The notes beneath the pieces are model-generated. The model was not told the DNA's origin, did no database searches, and saw nothing but the letters and a program-made list of their open reading frames with translations. A stretch of 64,000 bases of DNA from Siphonodentalium dalli (lineage: Eukaryota; Mollusca; Scaphopoda; Gadilida; Siphonodentaliidae). Shown here piece after piece: positions 24,756-36,731 of this stretch (position 1 is its first letter; each line of letters opens with the position of its first letter). Location: positions 147,427,379 to 147,491,378 of the forward strand of contig CP136063.1 of the NCBI GenBank assembly GCA_032622095.1, in the 5' to 3' direction. Both the position numbers and the translations under genes were made by a program.

Positions 24756-25463
24756 TAGTGATGGGCGGTTAACCGAGAAAACAACTCGGTTTCAGTTTTA
24801 AACAATACCGACCGACGTGATTCTGCCCTAACCGTCGTTACGGGTTTTGTTTGTATGTTTATTTTTCACTTGAATCGACTTGATAGTTGATACTGTTGGT
24901 TGATACTGTTGTCAAATTATCGGCCCCCGTGTTCAATAATGTTTCGGAATGTGTCAATTTTGACTGGGCCACCGTGTTGTTATCATTATCGTAAGCGACT
25001 GTTTTGGTCTTTTTTCGCCAGTCGCGTGAACACTCGGACAAAAAAGGCCCTGTTGGTGCTATTTAGTCTTGATTGACAGCCATCTTGTTCCTAGTATGCT
25101 TGGAGTCAGGTCCGTCCTGGTTAGGTGCTATTATGCACTTCGATCGTGTCGAGCGATGCCCGATTAACAGTTTAACATACCCAGCAAACATGAACCCATC
25201 TATGCGTGACTGTTTAATTTGAACTTATGTTTAAATTTTATTCCATTCAGGGAACATATATATATTAGCCAGCATCAAGTCGAGTCTTGTGACGTAATTC
25301 AAATGCTTTCGATCAAACAATCTTCTCTGTCGCACTCACATTTCGTTATCTCTATGAATCCACTGCAATCAACCTATTTTTAGAACGCAACACATGGTAC
25401 CAAAATTACATCACGTTGGGGTGCACCGCGGGATTAATTTAAGTATGCCATGTTGGTAACAGT

Positions 25464-26170
25464 CAATCAATCAATCAATCATGTTTATTGTACGGTACAC
25501 CATATATGGTCAAATGTACATGAACACAGAATAACAACACAAAATGGACGGATTACAAGAAACAAAGTTAAGTAATAACAATGATATATGGTGGTATACG
25601 ATGAGAGATGGCAATATACATATGTTATACCAGTATATGCCTCCCATAAGTTGTGATACTATATGTAGATGGTTGGCAAATATACCATTCAGATTTGAAA
25701 CTGGCAACACTGGCATGGTCTCAAGTCGAAGAATCTGTGTTAATTCGTTTTAGTTGTACTCGATTTAGGAGTTCGTTACTCGGTTGCCAAACCCCTTTCT
25801 TTTTAAATCCACAGTAGATGAAGTGTGCCAGAGCCCGCATAGTTTTTAAGTCGCGACTGGTCATTATTTGTTTAAATAGCTTCTCGTTGGGGATGTTTAA
25901 CAGATTGGGAGATAATTAAGTTCTCGTAAAATAGGGCGCGCTCGTCTGACAATGTAGTACAGTAAATAAGAAAGTGTTCTTCGTTGTCGATTTCATTGCA
26001 TGTTTCGCAAATTCGGTCCTCTTCGTCGAGATCGAAGTAGCGTCCGCGTTCGATGCCCCAGGTGTGGCAACTTATTCTTAATTTTGTCAGAGATTCACGC
26101 TGTTTTGGGACGGAAATGATGTTGAGATATTCTTCCAAAGAAGTCATCGTTTTAAATGTTCTGTACGTTC
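25464..26170 (-). mobile_element. 5'-truncated LINE with (CAAT)n tail
   Basis: The 3' end, at the left, carries CAATCAATCAATCAATCATG. Flanking copies of TAACAGT (25457-25463, 26171-26177) look like a target duplication. On the minus strand it encodes the carboxy end of a retrotransposon polyprotein, RTYRTFKTMTSLEEY to ICETCNEIDNEEHFLIYC, with a CX2CX7HX4C knuckle as found after the reverse transcriptase in many LINEs. Compared with the copy at 34501, a 4-base insertion (ATTA near 25915) shifts the frame just after FYENL. The reverse transcriptase and endonuclease are absent. Confidence 0.85.
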
Positions 26171-26243
26171 TAACAGTAATACTCTGTGTTTTAAGTGTTT
26201 TTATATACTTCATTCCCATCTACAGTGGTTCTCTGCACTTAAC

Positions 26244-27506
26244 TAGAGTTTAATATTTCCCGGTTTATTTTGGAAAACGGAACCGGGGCATTTTTCATCC
26301 CTGGATCCGGGAACCGGGAAAATTCCCGGTATATTTGTTGACAGCATATTATGATAATAACTTACTGCCGAATGTCAAAATATAATATATACACAACATG
26401 GTTTTATTGCAACATCTCTTTAATTACTTACAGTTGAACAACAAAGTAACACGCGAATCTTGCCGCATTCTTGCGCCATTTAAACAAAAATAAAACATGA
26501 TTGATTTTCCCAGTTCATAGTCAAATTGTACTGTAGTTTAGCGTACCGTACCATTAATGTCATCAATTTAGCAGCATCAACGAAGACTCGATCACCCTTA
26601 AGTGAAAGTTCGTTAAGCAACCGTCTGTTTTACGTAGAAGTTTTGCAATAGAACTTCCGTAAAAACAGAAGGTTGCTTAATCATGACCGAATCTTCATTG
26701 AAAATTTGCCAGCACTCGAGAAGCTACGCTCGGACTCCACAGATGTCGGTTTGTTGTTTTCAGGGCTTCATATAGGAAATTTAAGTTTTCCATCCGCACG
26801 TTGTTCGCTTCGTACAATTTAAACTCTGCAGCGATGTTGGGTGTGGTTCGCTGCACGTTTCCACCTGTGCGAGATTTGTGCGATATTGAAGCGTCAATGA
26901 AACCTTGCAGCTCCGCTTCCAGTGTGGGGACCGTTACTGGAGTGGGTACATCGGTACTCGTTTCGAGATCCTGCGTGTTTGACTCATGATGTCATCATCT
27001 TAAGCGACCTTCACACAGCTTCGCAAACTCGCAATGTTGGTGCAACCGTGCAAGGCATTTGAAATATACAACACTGTCTAGAGTCTAGATCAAAGAAGTC
27101 CCCGACAAACGGAAAAGCCACGTCAGTAAGGCCATCATGTCGCAGAATTGCATTGATGTGTTTGACCTCAAACGTCGAGTGAGACAATGTTGTCAATTTC
27201 ACTGTGTCTGTTTATATTAGTAACATTATCAATGCCGGCCATTCCAGGGTGCCCCAAAAACGTTATAATTACGTGCAGACTGCAGTTAACACTAGATATG
27301 ACGGTAACGAATCTAATGATCAAACGATATACATGATTGTGCTTAAAACGTACATATACGCACTATTAAATACACTATGTTCCGACTCAAATCGCATCAC
27401 AATGGACGTTTTACATTTCCCGGTTCCCGGTTTTGAAAATCCGGATTTCGGGACTTGTCAATTGGAAATCGGGAACCGGGAATTCCCGGTCCCGAATTAA
27501 ACTCTA
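26244..27506. mobile_element. hAT-like element with CCGGGAA-rich ends
   Basis: Ends TAGAGTTTAATATTTCCCGG and CCCGAATTAAACTCTA are inverted, and the flanks carry an exact 8-bp duplication CACTTAAC (26236-26243, 27507-27514). Sub-terminal CCCGGTTCCCGG motifs occur at both ends. A 120-bp hairpin (26577-26699) with arms AAGCAACCGTCTGTTTTACG lies inside. Minus-strand frames near 27011-27202 are short and unassigned, so the element is probably non-autonomous or decayed. Confidence 0.85.
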
Positions 27507-27847
27507 CACTTAACTGAATATATGGATTGGCAGAACCAGTTATTACCCATAGAGTATTGATAGGGACTGAGTGGAGAGGCCAAGGGCAGGTGCAGCGGAT
27601 AACCCAAGGCGAAGGGGCCTCGCTGACCTAATTAGCTGCAACATCGCACGATCCCCTTGATCTCCGTACAATTGTCTTCATACTTGATTAATACCTACCG
27701 AATCTTGGCACATAGCATTGAGCTCTCTTCTCAACACATATACACAATCTACTTTAAAAAACCGAAACGAAAACCGAGAGTCAACTCTTTTAGTCCAAAC
27801 AGAAACTGTAACCGAGTTAAAATTTCAAAACTGCCCATCACTAACTA

Positions 27848-28005
27848 GTGCTTGTGCATAGGGAGCCTCACATATATAAGAGAATGCACTGGCTTACAAG
27901 GTCAAAGTAAATATTGTTAGACGAATGTATTCTCTTATATGTGCGAGGCTCCCTATAAGAGATTTGTATATATAAGAGATGCATTGGCACAGGGTTTTCT
28001 CTTCT
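27848..28005. mobile_element. Family B element, right part (split copy)
   Basis: Continues 24702-24755 after the hAT insertion: GCATAGGGAGCCTCACATAT, then GCATTCTCTTATATA-type arms and a 'GGCACAGGGTTTTC' tail. Confidence 0.8.
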
Positions 28006-28319
28006 CAGCAACACTTCCAACAACAAAAAAAACCACCCAAACACATTTGCATTATTATCGTCAAAACATCAAAGAAACATCTGATCACTCTGGTACTCAC
28101 ATATTTCACTTAAAAGTGATTGAAAAGATATATTTTACAACTAAAAAAAATATGAAATGTTGTAATATTCACAAAAATATTAATATGAAGTCCTGTTCAT
28201 GGAGAAAAATTATTGAAATAATTATTTCCTGGTACAGGTCCTGTTAACTGATCTCTCTTCAAAATTATTGTTCTACATCATGATCTATACAGAAAGTTCA
28301 GGTATTAAAGAGATACAGT

Positions 28320-28910
28320 GGGTCATCTTTAAAGCCACATGGCAGTTTGTGTTCCAAAATACACCTAATATAATATTTGCTTTTGAATGTTTCCCGGTAT
28401 CGAAATACATTTATTGACTGTCATTATTTTCACTAAATACCACTATTGTTTGGTGATGGTTTTCCGATTAATAAGATCATGACAGTATCATGATCTGATT
28501 TGCATACCATACGTGTCTGAATCAGAACGAGGCTCCTGAACTATTTTCAATTAAGACACTTCTTCTTAAAATTGTTGTTGATTAAATTTTTGCATTTCGT
28601 TCATTAATTTTGTATTCAACTTATCACCTTTTTCGCAATAAAATCTCAGAGGTTGGTTGCAATAATTAAGTTCAATTTGTCATATAATAAACATATTATT
28701 ACTGCAGTGAAGATAATCTCTATGAACTACCTTTCTAAGAGCATTATATGTCCCAGAAAGACGCATTGAAATCATAAAAATATGACTTCGACCACAAAAA
28801 TCAGATTCCGAGTAAAGACTGTGCCATTTGTATTCATTGGAATCCTGGAATCGGAACAAAAATAATGCACAACTTTCCACAAAATGTATTTCGCATTATC
28901 TTAATATGAA
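28320..28910. repeat. Dispersed repeat shared with 62225-62420
   Basis: Shares 'TTTTGAATGTTTCCCGGTAT', 'CCAAAATACACCTAATA' and 'CTACCTTTCTAAGAGCA' in order with a shorter copy at 62225-62420, which appears to have an internal deletion. Superfamily unknown. Confidence 0.6.
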
Positions 28911-29100
28911 ACTATTTAAAAAAAATTATGGACTGCTTTTCTCAAGATTATATAGTACCATAAACATTACCGAGGGACGACAGCTCTAGATTACCTTCCC
29001 ATGGTCTACATTTGCAATTTTTACCATTGATTTAAAAAAATTGAACCAGCACAAATGAAAGAATCTCAAATTTATAAAAAAATATATGAAACAAAACACT

Positions 29101-29180
29101 GAGAGCTTTCCGATGAATGGCAACAAGCCATATTTCCGACTAAATCCTGAAAAGTTACCCATAATTCTGCTGTGGTTAAG
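29101..29180. mobile_element. Family A MITE, half copy
   Basis: One arm only, from 'GAGAGCTTTCCGATGAATGG' to 'CTGCTGTGGTTAAGG', cut off where the old LINE fragment begins. Confidence 0.8.
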
Positions 29181-29860
29181 GCTATGATCAATTTATTATA
29201 CTTTTACACCAAATATGGTCAAGTGTATACATACATAATATAGAAACATAATTTATAACAGTGTAGTGAAAGAACATGTATTTATAAGACACAATATGTC
29301 GCACATAATATTGTAGTTATATATATTTGTATTGATTTTGGTTTTATTTGTCTTATTGGGAATTTGCATTCGTCTGGTCGCGTATTCTGTCTAGCAGTTG
29401 GTCACTAGGTTGCCATTTTCCCTTTTTGGCAAGTCCATGGTAGACAAAATGGGCAATTGCTTTTAATACTTTCGGTTGTGAGCATGTCATTATTTGTTTA
29501 AATTGGGCTATTCCATCTGACTCTTGGATGTCTTTCGTAGTTGTTTAAAGAGAGATTGACGTTCGTTTGATAGTAACGAGCAATTTATGATGAGGTGGAA
29601 TTCGTCGTTAAGGAGTTGCAGTACAGTAATGCCCTAAATAATCGACTCCTTAACCACAACATAATTATGGGTAACTTTTCAGGATTTAGTCGGAAATATG
29701 GCTTGTTGCCATTGATCCTGAAAGGTTACCCATAATTCTGCTGTGGTTAAGGAGTCGATTATTAGGCATTACTGTAGGTGTACAACAAAAGTTGGGATCA
29801 TGCAAATTTAAACCAAAAACTATTTCTTGAACAAGTCTTTCTGCTGCATATATAAAAGTT
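29181..29860 (-). mobile_element. Diverged LINE 3' fragment interrupted by a MITE
   Basis: On the minus strand 29395-29460 translates to AHFVYHGLAKKGKWQPSDQL, clearly related to AHFVHCGFKKKGVWQPSNEL of the copy at 34501. On the other side of the family A MITE (29624-29774) the frame resumes with NDEFHLIINCSLLSNERQ, matching NEEHFLIYCTTMSDER. So an old LINE of the same lineage was later split by the MITE. The tail differs from that of the two younger copies. Confidence 0.75.
29624..29774. mobile_element. Family A hairpin MITE with shortened loop
   Basis: A 151-bp copy, CAGTAATGCCCTAAATAATC to 'GGCATTACTG' with TA on both sides. The central loop is deleted relative to the 213-bp copies. It interrupts the LINE fragment. 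Confidence 0.88.
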
Positions 29861-30462
29861 TGTATAAAATTATTTAGTTATCCATATTTTTAGGCTTCAA
29901 ACAGGGCTTTAAACTGTTTGAATGATAAGTATATCTGACAGCCGCTGGCCTGGAAGGGTTGTTTGACAGTATGTCTCCATAACATCCCCATCTGGCCCCA
30001 TTCCTAAGATAATGACTTTGGTGCTGAGCAAATATAAAGCATTTAAGTAGCAGGGGCTTAAATTGAAGCGCATAGACCATCTACCTGGAACTGCACATTG
30101 CTAAATTGGCCAGAAAACACATTAAAATTGAATACAGAAGCTAATGCCAGGACAACATAGGTAAAAGGCGCACCTATATATAGGGCAGCTGACTCAAGAG
30201 CATATGGCTTGGCAGATTGGTACTGCGTGTGACATATGAAGATGTGCGCCAGAGGAACATATGGCGTGCATACACATGATTTTCTAATCATTTTAACGAT
30301 TATGATGACTCCTGTATGGCCACCGATAAATAATGCTGTCTTTTTGGTCTCAAAGAGTACAGGAATAGAACTTTGGAACTCAAGAACCATGGTGCAATTA
30401 GGCTAGCCATATGTGATTCTGTGTATGATGTGACAGGGACAGGCATGACTGTGTACTCGTTG

Positions 30463-30608
30463 GTGCCTAATAATCGTGATGGCCTAATGATAGTGATGGG
30501 GGCAGGGATTTAGACTGAAATAGTGAAATAAGTCTCAATGCCAAATAATAGTGATCATTGAGAATTTTCTCCAAAATTAATTATCGTGCTGGCACTATTA
30601 TTAGGCAC
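30463..30608. repeat. Inverted repeat GTGCCTAATAAT, about 146 bp
   Basis: GTGCCTAATAAT at 30463-30474 and its inverse at 30597-30608 bracket a stretch with further matching pieces (AATCGTGATGG against GCTGGCACTAT-like sequence). It could be a small MITE. No target duplication is evident. Confidence 0.5.
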
Positions 30609-30999
30609 TCACAAGTACTATGCAGGAGCACAAGAGCAGGAGTGTATTTGTGGGGGTCAACTCATTCTCACCAGAGCAGCACAGTGCTGGAAGCCACCAA
30701 GGGCAAGGCATATACAACATCTAGGAAAATGCACATGTATTTTAGTCAGCCTAGCATAGATTTGAAAGACAACATTTTGCCACTCAAACAGTATATAATT
30801 GCATGTTAAATCATTTTCGATGAACAAACACATTTTAGTTATCAGATTATTTTTTTTATGTTAAAACAGTGATAAATACTGACCTGTATCCTACAGAAAG
30901 ATGAAATTACACCACTGAACTTAATAGTAGCGATACTGAGTAGTTAATTTTCTGAGGTTATCTATGATTTCCATCCCATTTGTTATATTATATTGTTCA

Positions 31000-31260
31000 C
31001 ACACATCAGGAAGTGTTCGAGTGGCTGAAGTGATGCTAAACCCCCATGAAACCAACCAACCTAGAGCATGGTGCTGCGATTTCACACCTCATTATAAGTA
31101 TTCAGACATTATTCCCTCTGATGCCACTTTCATTTGTTAAACTTCGCACACACATCATGAAATGGCCAAGCTGCTGAAACGTCACTAAAAACCCAAGCAA
31201 CCTAAAACCAAGAGCTGAGATGTGACTTCTCATGCAGTTCTTACGTTATTTCTTCTGATG
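31000..31260. repeat. Two diverged tandem units, about 130 bp
   Basis: Two units share 'CACACACATCA', a 'GTGGCTGAAGTGATGC' like part, 'ACCAACCAACCTAGAG' and a 'TTATTCCCTCTGATG' end. Divergence is high and no coding signal is visible. Confidence 0.5.
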
Positions 31261-32253
31261 TGATGTCTACGCAGGGCCAGGAACCTACATCACTTATGTA
31301 ACCTCTAAACCATCACTTCAGATGTTCGAATATCTTCAATCTGGAACTCATGCAGTGGTTGAGTTAGATATTTATTGCAGGAGTTATTGTACTTACGAGA
31401 TAAAGGTGTTGTGTTTGATGTTCAAAATCAGGACAAAATTTATTTTTGTAATCAGTCTGTCCATCCATATGTCCATCCATTTTCCGTCTGCCCATCTGTT
31501 AACATTTTTAGTTTCCTACCGATAACTCCTGTTTGGATTATTTGATCTGAACCAAAGCTGGTATATGTATTTCTCAGCTAAAAATACAGGTAAAATTCGA
31601 ATATGGGTTCTGTCCAATTATTTTTCGACTTATAATTTGACTTCATTGAAATTATGGGTATATCAGATATTCATTGTAAGCTCAAATTGTTATTGTATTT
31701 TTCGGTAGTGCAATTCGAAATGGTTAACGGGCTTGTTTTGCCACACCCTTGCGATGCTCTTGTTGAATGTGCATTACGAATTTCCATAGCTCATGTACTA
31801 AATAGTTTATCCATCAAACAAACGTTTATGTATAATTTAAACAGATTTAAAATCCAAACTGCTTTTGGTTAGATACGTGATTTATGATGTAGGTTCCTGT
31901 TCTGATATTGTGCACACATCACACTGACAGACATGTGACTTGGTGTGGCCTGAGCAGCAGCTGTTTTTGCAGATGGAGTGGGACCTGATTGTTTCCCTTC
32001 TGCTGACAGCATACCTTTGCTTATAATTAAACCAGGTCTCTGTCCATATAATTACTCTGGGGGATACACATTTTAACCCTTTACTTCAAGAATATTTTGT
32101 GCCTACAGGCTACATGTGCACTAATCAATGAATATGTACTTCTCAGTCACATGATTTTTTCAGAAATTTACATATGTATATAATTATATTATAATAGTTG
32201 ATTGTCATTTTCTTATTTGATATAAAATATATTGTATTTCTCTTTGTGTCCAG

Positions 32254-32277
32254 ATTCATAGTTCAGGACAAAGCCTG
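32254..32277 (+). CDS. Possible 24-base microexon (IHSSGQSL)
   Basis: A strong pyrimidine-rich acceptor (ATTTCTCTTTGTGTCCAG) and a strong donor (CTG/GTATGT) bracket 24 bases. They read IHSSGQSL in frame, and the length would keep the phase 0/0 join between the exons at 11697 and 45393. The peptide does not look like coiled coil and would be a short flexible insert, as alternatively spliced microexons often are. By chance such a pair of sites is expected now and then in 33 kb, so this is only a candidate. Confidence 0.2.
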
Positions 32278-33353
32278 GTATGTTATGTAGACAGCGCACT
32301 CCCACAGCAACTGCTTTCACATCTCATACCTTTTTATGTATATATATTTGCAGCACGACAATATTCTCTTCTTCATTGGGGCAAAACCTCTAGTCTTTGG
32401 TGGGGTGTAATCTTTCAGTATATTAAGGGGGTGGTGTTGAGGGGATAGCTCAGCAAAAACGGATATCTGCTTGCTGCTAGATCCTTTTCCCATGTTCTAT
32501 TCTACTCATATTTTCATAATCGAAATGTTCTTCATCAAAATTGTAATATTAATTTGGGCAAATAAATATTGTTTAAATCAAGAGGGCGGGTGTTCACATG
32601 TTTTTCAGCCAGTGGTGACAGAAGTACTGAATGGCAAGGAGCATAACCATCAGAAGGCCACTTTTCCAATTCAAATATTGTATTTGTACAGGTGTCTGTC
32701 AAGTGCAAGGGGGATGGAGCTGACCCAGCATGCACCTCTGCACCCCTGATTTTAACAAGTAATCATACTGAATTCAAGTCCACAGAGTGAAAGCATATAT
32801 GAATATAAATCTAATATTTAGAACACTGGGTATATTTAATTTTGTTTAATGTCGAAATTTGTTGTATTTTAAACACAAAATTTGATTAAACTTCATGAAG
32901 AGACTGCTGATAAAACTGAGATTTAGCCAGTATTAACTCCCTCACCTGATGCTTTTCATTGTTATCTGACAGTATGAGGTCATTTAGCCCTCTAGTTCCC
33001 TGGAGGTCCTCATTACACTTATCATTTACTCAAGAATCAAGGCCAAGAATTCCTTCTTATCTATGGCCAGACCAGCTGCCTTGTGATAAGATCACCCATT
33101 CTCCACTACATGCAGTATTCCACTCACTTCTCCATGGTGGGGAATCACATGGTTCTGACTTGATGAGTATCAGGCATTCAAAATTGTTGAGGCGATCTGA
33201 TTGCAAAAGGGACCTGAAATAAGAAAAAATGTCATAAACTAGGATATGACAAATTGGACATAGTATTTTGGCAGCTAGAACCATATGCTATACTATTTTT
33301 CAAATAAGCTGATACTTCATTTGTTTCCTAACGCACAGTTGTTAAATGCACTA

Positions 33354-33442
33354 ACATTCTGACCAAAGTTGTCAGTTGAAGGGTTCTCCTAAAATATAGA
33401 TGTATTCCACGAACCTCTGACTGGGAGCTTTGGTCAGAATGT
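33354..33442. repeat. Short hairpin, 15-bp arms
   Basis: ACATTCTGACCAAAG and its exact inverse CTTTGGTCAGAATGT are separated by about 59 bases. It may be a small MITE; no target duplication is obvious. Confidence 0.7.
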
Positions 33443-33652
33443 CATAGAAAACTACTGAGTATTTTGGAACAAATAAGCTATCAACTTGTTTTAAAAATAA
33501 ACTAGCATATATTTTTGTGTCCGTTCCTCATATATTATGTTTTTGTGCGTTTGCGCTCTCCTCAGCCATTTTGAATGCGTGGTCTCGAAAACATGTGATT
33601 CCCCACTGTGTTCTATTTTGGGCTTAAATATCACACTGTCAACCTTTATTAT

Positions 33653-34262
33653 GCCCCCGATCTCCATGGAGATTTGGGGGTATATAGTGGAGCCCTCCGT
33701 CCGTCCGTCCTTCCGTCCGTCCTTCCGTCCGTCCTTCCGTCCGTCCTTCCGTCCGTCCTTCCGTCCGTCCTTCCGTCCTTCCGTCCGTCCTTCCGTCCGT
33801 ACGAACGTTTCAACTCGTAACTTTGGTTTCGCTAACTCAATTCAGTTGATCTTTGGTATGCTAATAGACCAGCCGGGGGGACAAGATTTCCCCATAACTG
33901 CGGTTTCGTCCGCCCATTTTTTCCAGAGTTATGCCCCTTTTTGGACTTAGAAAATTCAGGTTTTCTGCTACTTTTTTTGGTTTCCAGATAACTTGATTTT
34001 GGATTGTTTATTTGCAAAACCCGTATTTTTGTGTATTACCAATATCGCAATACAGGTCAAGGTAAAATTTCGGTTCAATCGGATAATTTTTGTGAGAGTT
34101 ATGACCCTTTTTCGACTTAAAAAATTCAGTTTTTTTTTTAGAAAATTCAGTTTTCCTTCTATTTTTGTGGCACCAGACCAAATTTGAAGCTAATATAGAA
34201 CAACATCTGGCATTTTTATAGCGCTTAACCAGAAAGTTTCTCTGATTGTACAGTCGGGGGCG
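33653..34262. mobile_element. CCGTCC-repeat element with GCCCCCGA ends
   Basis: Begins GCCCCCGATCTCC and ends with the inverse TCGGGGGC. A (CCGTCCGTCCTT)n array sits at 33695-33800, followed by phrases such as 'AGAGTTATGCCCCTTTT' repeated twice. Related but more decayed stretches occur at 31430, 43720, 52510 and 59880. Frames across the array are low-complexity artefacts. Confidence 0.65.
33695..33800. repeat. (CCGTCCGTCCTT)n microsatellite
   Basis: About nine 12-bp units with small variations (extra CCGT or CCTT steps), embedded in the element above. Confidence 0.95.
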
Positions 34263-34324
34263 TTACCTCCGCCCAGCGGTGCACTTGTATTCTCTTATCT
34301 TTTATCACAATTCAGACAATTTAC

Positions 34325-34407
34325 TCAATCAATCAATCAATCATGTTTTATTTGTACGGTACACCATATATGGTCAAATGTACATGAACACAGAATAACA
34401 AGACAAA
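34325..34407 (-). mobile_element. Very short LINE 3' end copy
   Basis: CAATCAATCAATCAATCATG followed by about 65 bases identical to the start of the next copy, then an abrupt switch to unrelated sequence at ACTAGTTTG. This is an extreme 5' truncation, only 93 bases before the larger copy. Confidence 0.75.
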
Positions 34408-34500
34408 ATACTAGTTTGTTAATGACGCAGATTTTCAATGCTTTTCCAGTAGAACTTGGGAAGGATCAGCTTTCTTGAGTGTTCAAATTTTTTATCTATA

Positions 34501-35340
34501 ACAATCAATCAATCAATCATGTTTATTTGTACGGTACACCATATATGGTCAAATGTACATGAACACAGAATAACAAGACAAAATGGACGGATTACATGAG
34601 ACAAAGTTAAGTAATAACAATGATATATGGTGGTATACGATGAGAGATAGCAATATACATATATGTTATACCGGTATATGCTTCCCATAAGTTGTGATAC
34701 TATATGTAGATGGTTGGCAAATATACCATTCAGATTTGAAACTGGCAACACCGGCATGGTCTCAAGTCGAAGAATCTTTGTTAATTCTTTTTAGTTGTAC
34801 TCGATTTAGGAGTTCGTTACTCGGTTGCCAAACCCCTTTCTTTTTAAATCCACAGTGGACGAAGTGTGCCAGAGCCCGCATAGTTTTTAAGTCGCGACTG
34901 GTCATTATTTGTTTAAATAGCTTCTCGTTGGGGATGTTTAACAGATTGGGAGATAAGTTCTCGTAAAATAGTGCGCGCTCGTCTGACATTGTAGTACAGT
35001 AAATAAGAAAGTGTTCTTCGTTGTCGATTTCATTGCATGTTTCGCAAATTCGGTCCTCTTCGTCGAGATCGAAGTAGCGTCCGCATTCGATGCCCAAGGT
35101 GTGGCAACTTATTCTTAATTTTGTCAGAGATTCACGCTGTTTTGGGACGGAAATGACGTTGAGATATTCTTCCAAAGAAGTCATCGTTTTAAATGTTCTG
35201 TACGTTCTAAGTTTGTTCCTTGGAGGATCACGTCGATTGCTATTTTTGGGAAGTTTGTGTGAATAGTATCATTAAATATTTGTTTCTTTATTGAGTTATT
35301 ATAACCAAGGGTAGAAGAATCCATTGTTGCTCTGAAATAT
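34501..35340 (-). mobile_element. 5'-truncated LINE, longest copy, open carboxy terminus
   Basis: The 3' tail is again (CAAT)n. The minus strand is open from about 35268 down to 34762: YYSHKLPKNSNRRDPPRNKL, then RTYRTFKTMTSLEEY, a CX2CX7HX4C knuckle (CETC, H, YC) and ALAHFVHCGFKKKGVWQ near the end. A TGA closes the frame upstream at about 35269. Nucleotide identity to 25464-26170 is very high, so both insertions are recent. The 5' boundary is uncertain. Confidence 0.8.
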
Positions 35341-36533
35341 CACAGAATAAGCAAAAGATTTGTTTGACTTTTGTGCTAAAATCCAAGCATTAACTTGTAA
35401 ATAGCAGCTATTAAATTCTGACCTGTCAGGTAACGCAGACATAATAGTCCTGTTTTTAAATTAAAAATATATATTAGAAATAATATTTTCATACTCAGAA
35501 ATATTTTTACTCACTTTACAAGCATTAACTTCATAACGAAGTGTATTTTTAAATGCACATGTAAATTGTAAATTCACTTTAAAATACTACATAAGGATTT
35601 GTAACAGCCCAAAGGGTACTGATGAAAGTTGGTCCGATAATTTTATGTCCATTCTACACAAATTGTTTTCATAAGTGGCCTGAGCAGCTATGCTATATCA
35701 ATATACTAACTCCTAATTATGATACAGCACTAAATCTAAAGCCTCAATGTGAGAATATGACATTTGTTAGTCGATAATATTGTAAAAATCAACATTTTTC
35801 CAATTTTACATTTTTCCAATTTTACATAAACTCACAATGGTGATGCTAAAGCAAGGTGTCCAATTTACACATTATCTTCAATTCTTTAATTTACATTGAT
35901 TCTGGACGATGCATGAATTCGGGTCTTCATCTAAAAATGACTAACAAGTTTAATTGAATATAAAATTTATATTGTCATAATAGTCAAATGGAACCTGAAA
36001 TTGTGGTTATAAACTGCTACTCTGTTGTCAGTTTACTCTGGTAGATATATGGATCTGTTACAAGAGGTAATTAATATTGATGACTTGTAATAACAGGACT
36101 CTGTTTATGACATACATTCAAGTATAAGGTGACCAATAAACATAGTTTTCTCATTAATTTCTTAGATTTTTATGACATTTGAATTTTTTAGGCAGAATTT
36201 TAATTTCCTCAATAATGACATACCATTGTGACTGGATCTATATCATTGTGACCTGTGGGGGCTGTGTCAGTCATATCTATAGCATTTCACAGTTATTTAC
36301 AACTTGTTCGCATGCTTCTCACTCGCCTTCTCCAGGCATGTAATGATACTATCATCACTACTTTGATAAATTATTGTTTTTTGTACACTCATTGTCACAT
36401 GGGATTCATAAACAGTTGGATTGTGGATTACTTTACAGCTAACTATAGATCCTTGAGAAACTGTGCATCCAAAAATAAATTCTAAGTTTTTAACAATTCC
36501 ATGATTCGAGCTTTAAATACTGAAATGTTCAGA
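35341..36533. other. Unannotated AT-rich intron sequence
   Basis: Apart from a small local duplication of TTTTCCAATTTTACA near 35800, nothing recognised. Confidence 0.5.
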
Positions 36534-36731
36534 AAACCCTGTGCCAAATCATTATCTTATATATGCGAGTCTCCCACATATAATATGTAATACAAGACAA
36601 TGCATTGGCCTAACAATATTTACCTTGACCTTGTAAGTCAGTGCATTCTCTTATATATGTGAGGCTCCCTATGGGCACAGGATCTTTAATGCTGCACCAG
36701 CTCAGCCCCCCATCATGAAAGATTTAGGCAC
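36534..36731. mobile_element. Family B hairpin element
   Basis: Starts CCTGTGCCAAATCATTATCT, contains the TATATGCGAGTCTCCC type arms, 'CAATATTTACCTTGACCTTG' in the centre, and ends 'GGGCACAGGATCTTTAATGC'. It gives the uninterrupted sequence for the segment hit by hAT elements in three other copies. Confidence 0.8.

Larger units (their letters stand above)
24756..27847. mobile_element. hAT-like element carrying nested insertions
   Basis: The left end TAGTGATGGGCGG and right end CCCATCACTAACTA are inverted repeats. The flanks are the exact 8-bp duplication GTGCTTGT (24748-24755, 27848-27855), and the interrupted family B sequence joins across it. It contains a LINE fragment (25464-26170) and a second hAT element (26244-27506); without them it is about 1.1 kb and has no recognisable transposase. 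Confidence 0.85.
28006..33353. other. Intron with repeats listed separately
   Basis: Outside the listed elements, 29861-30462, 31261-32253 and 32278-33353 show no coding or mobile signal. A CCGTCC-type decayed repeat starts near 31430. Confidence 0.5.

Noticed and set aside
33537-33950. 137-codon frame with FRPSFRPS repeats
   Set aside because: Produced by the (CCGTCCGTCCTT)n array; no start context, domain or splice support.
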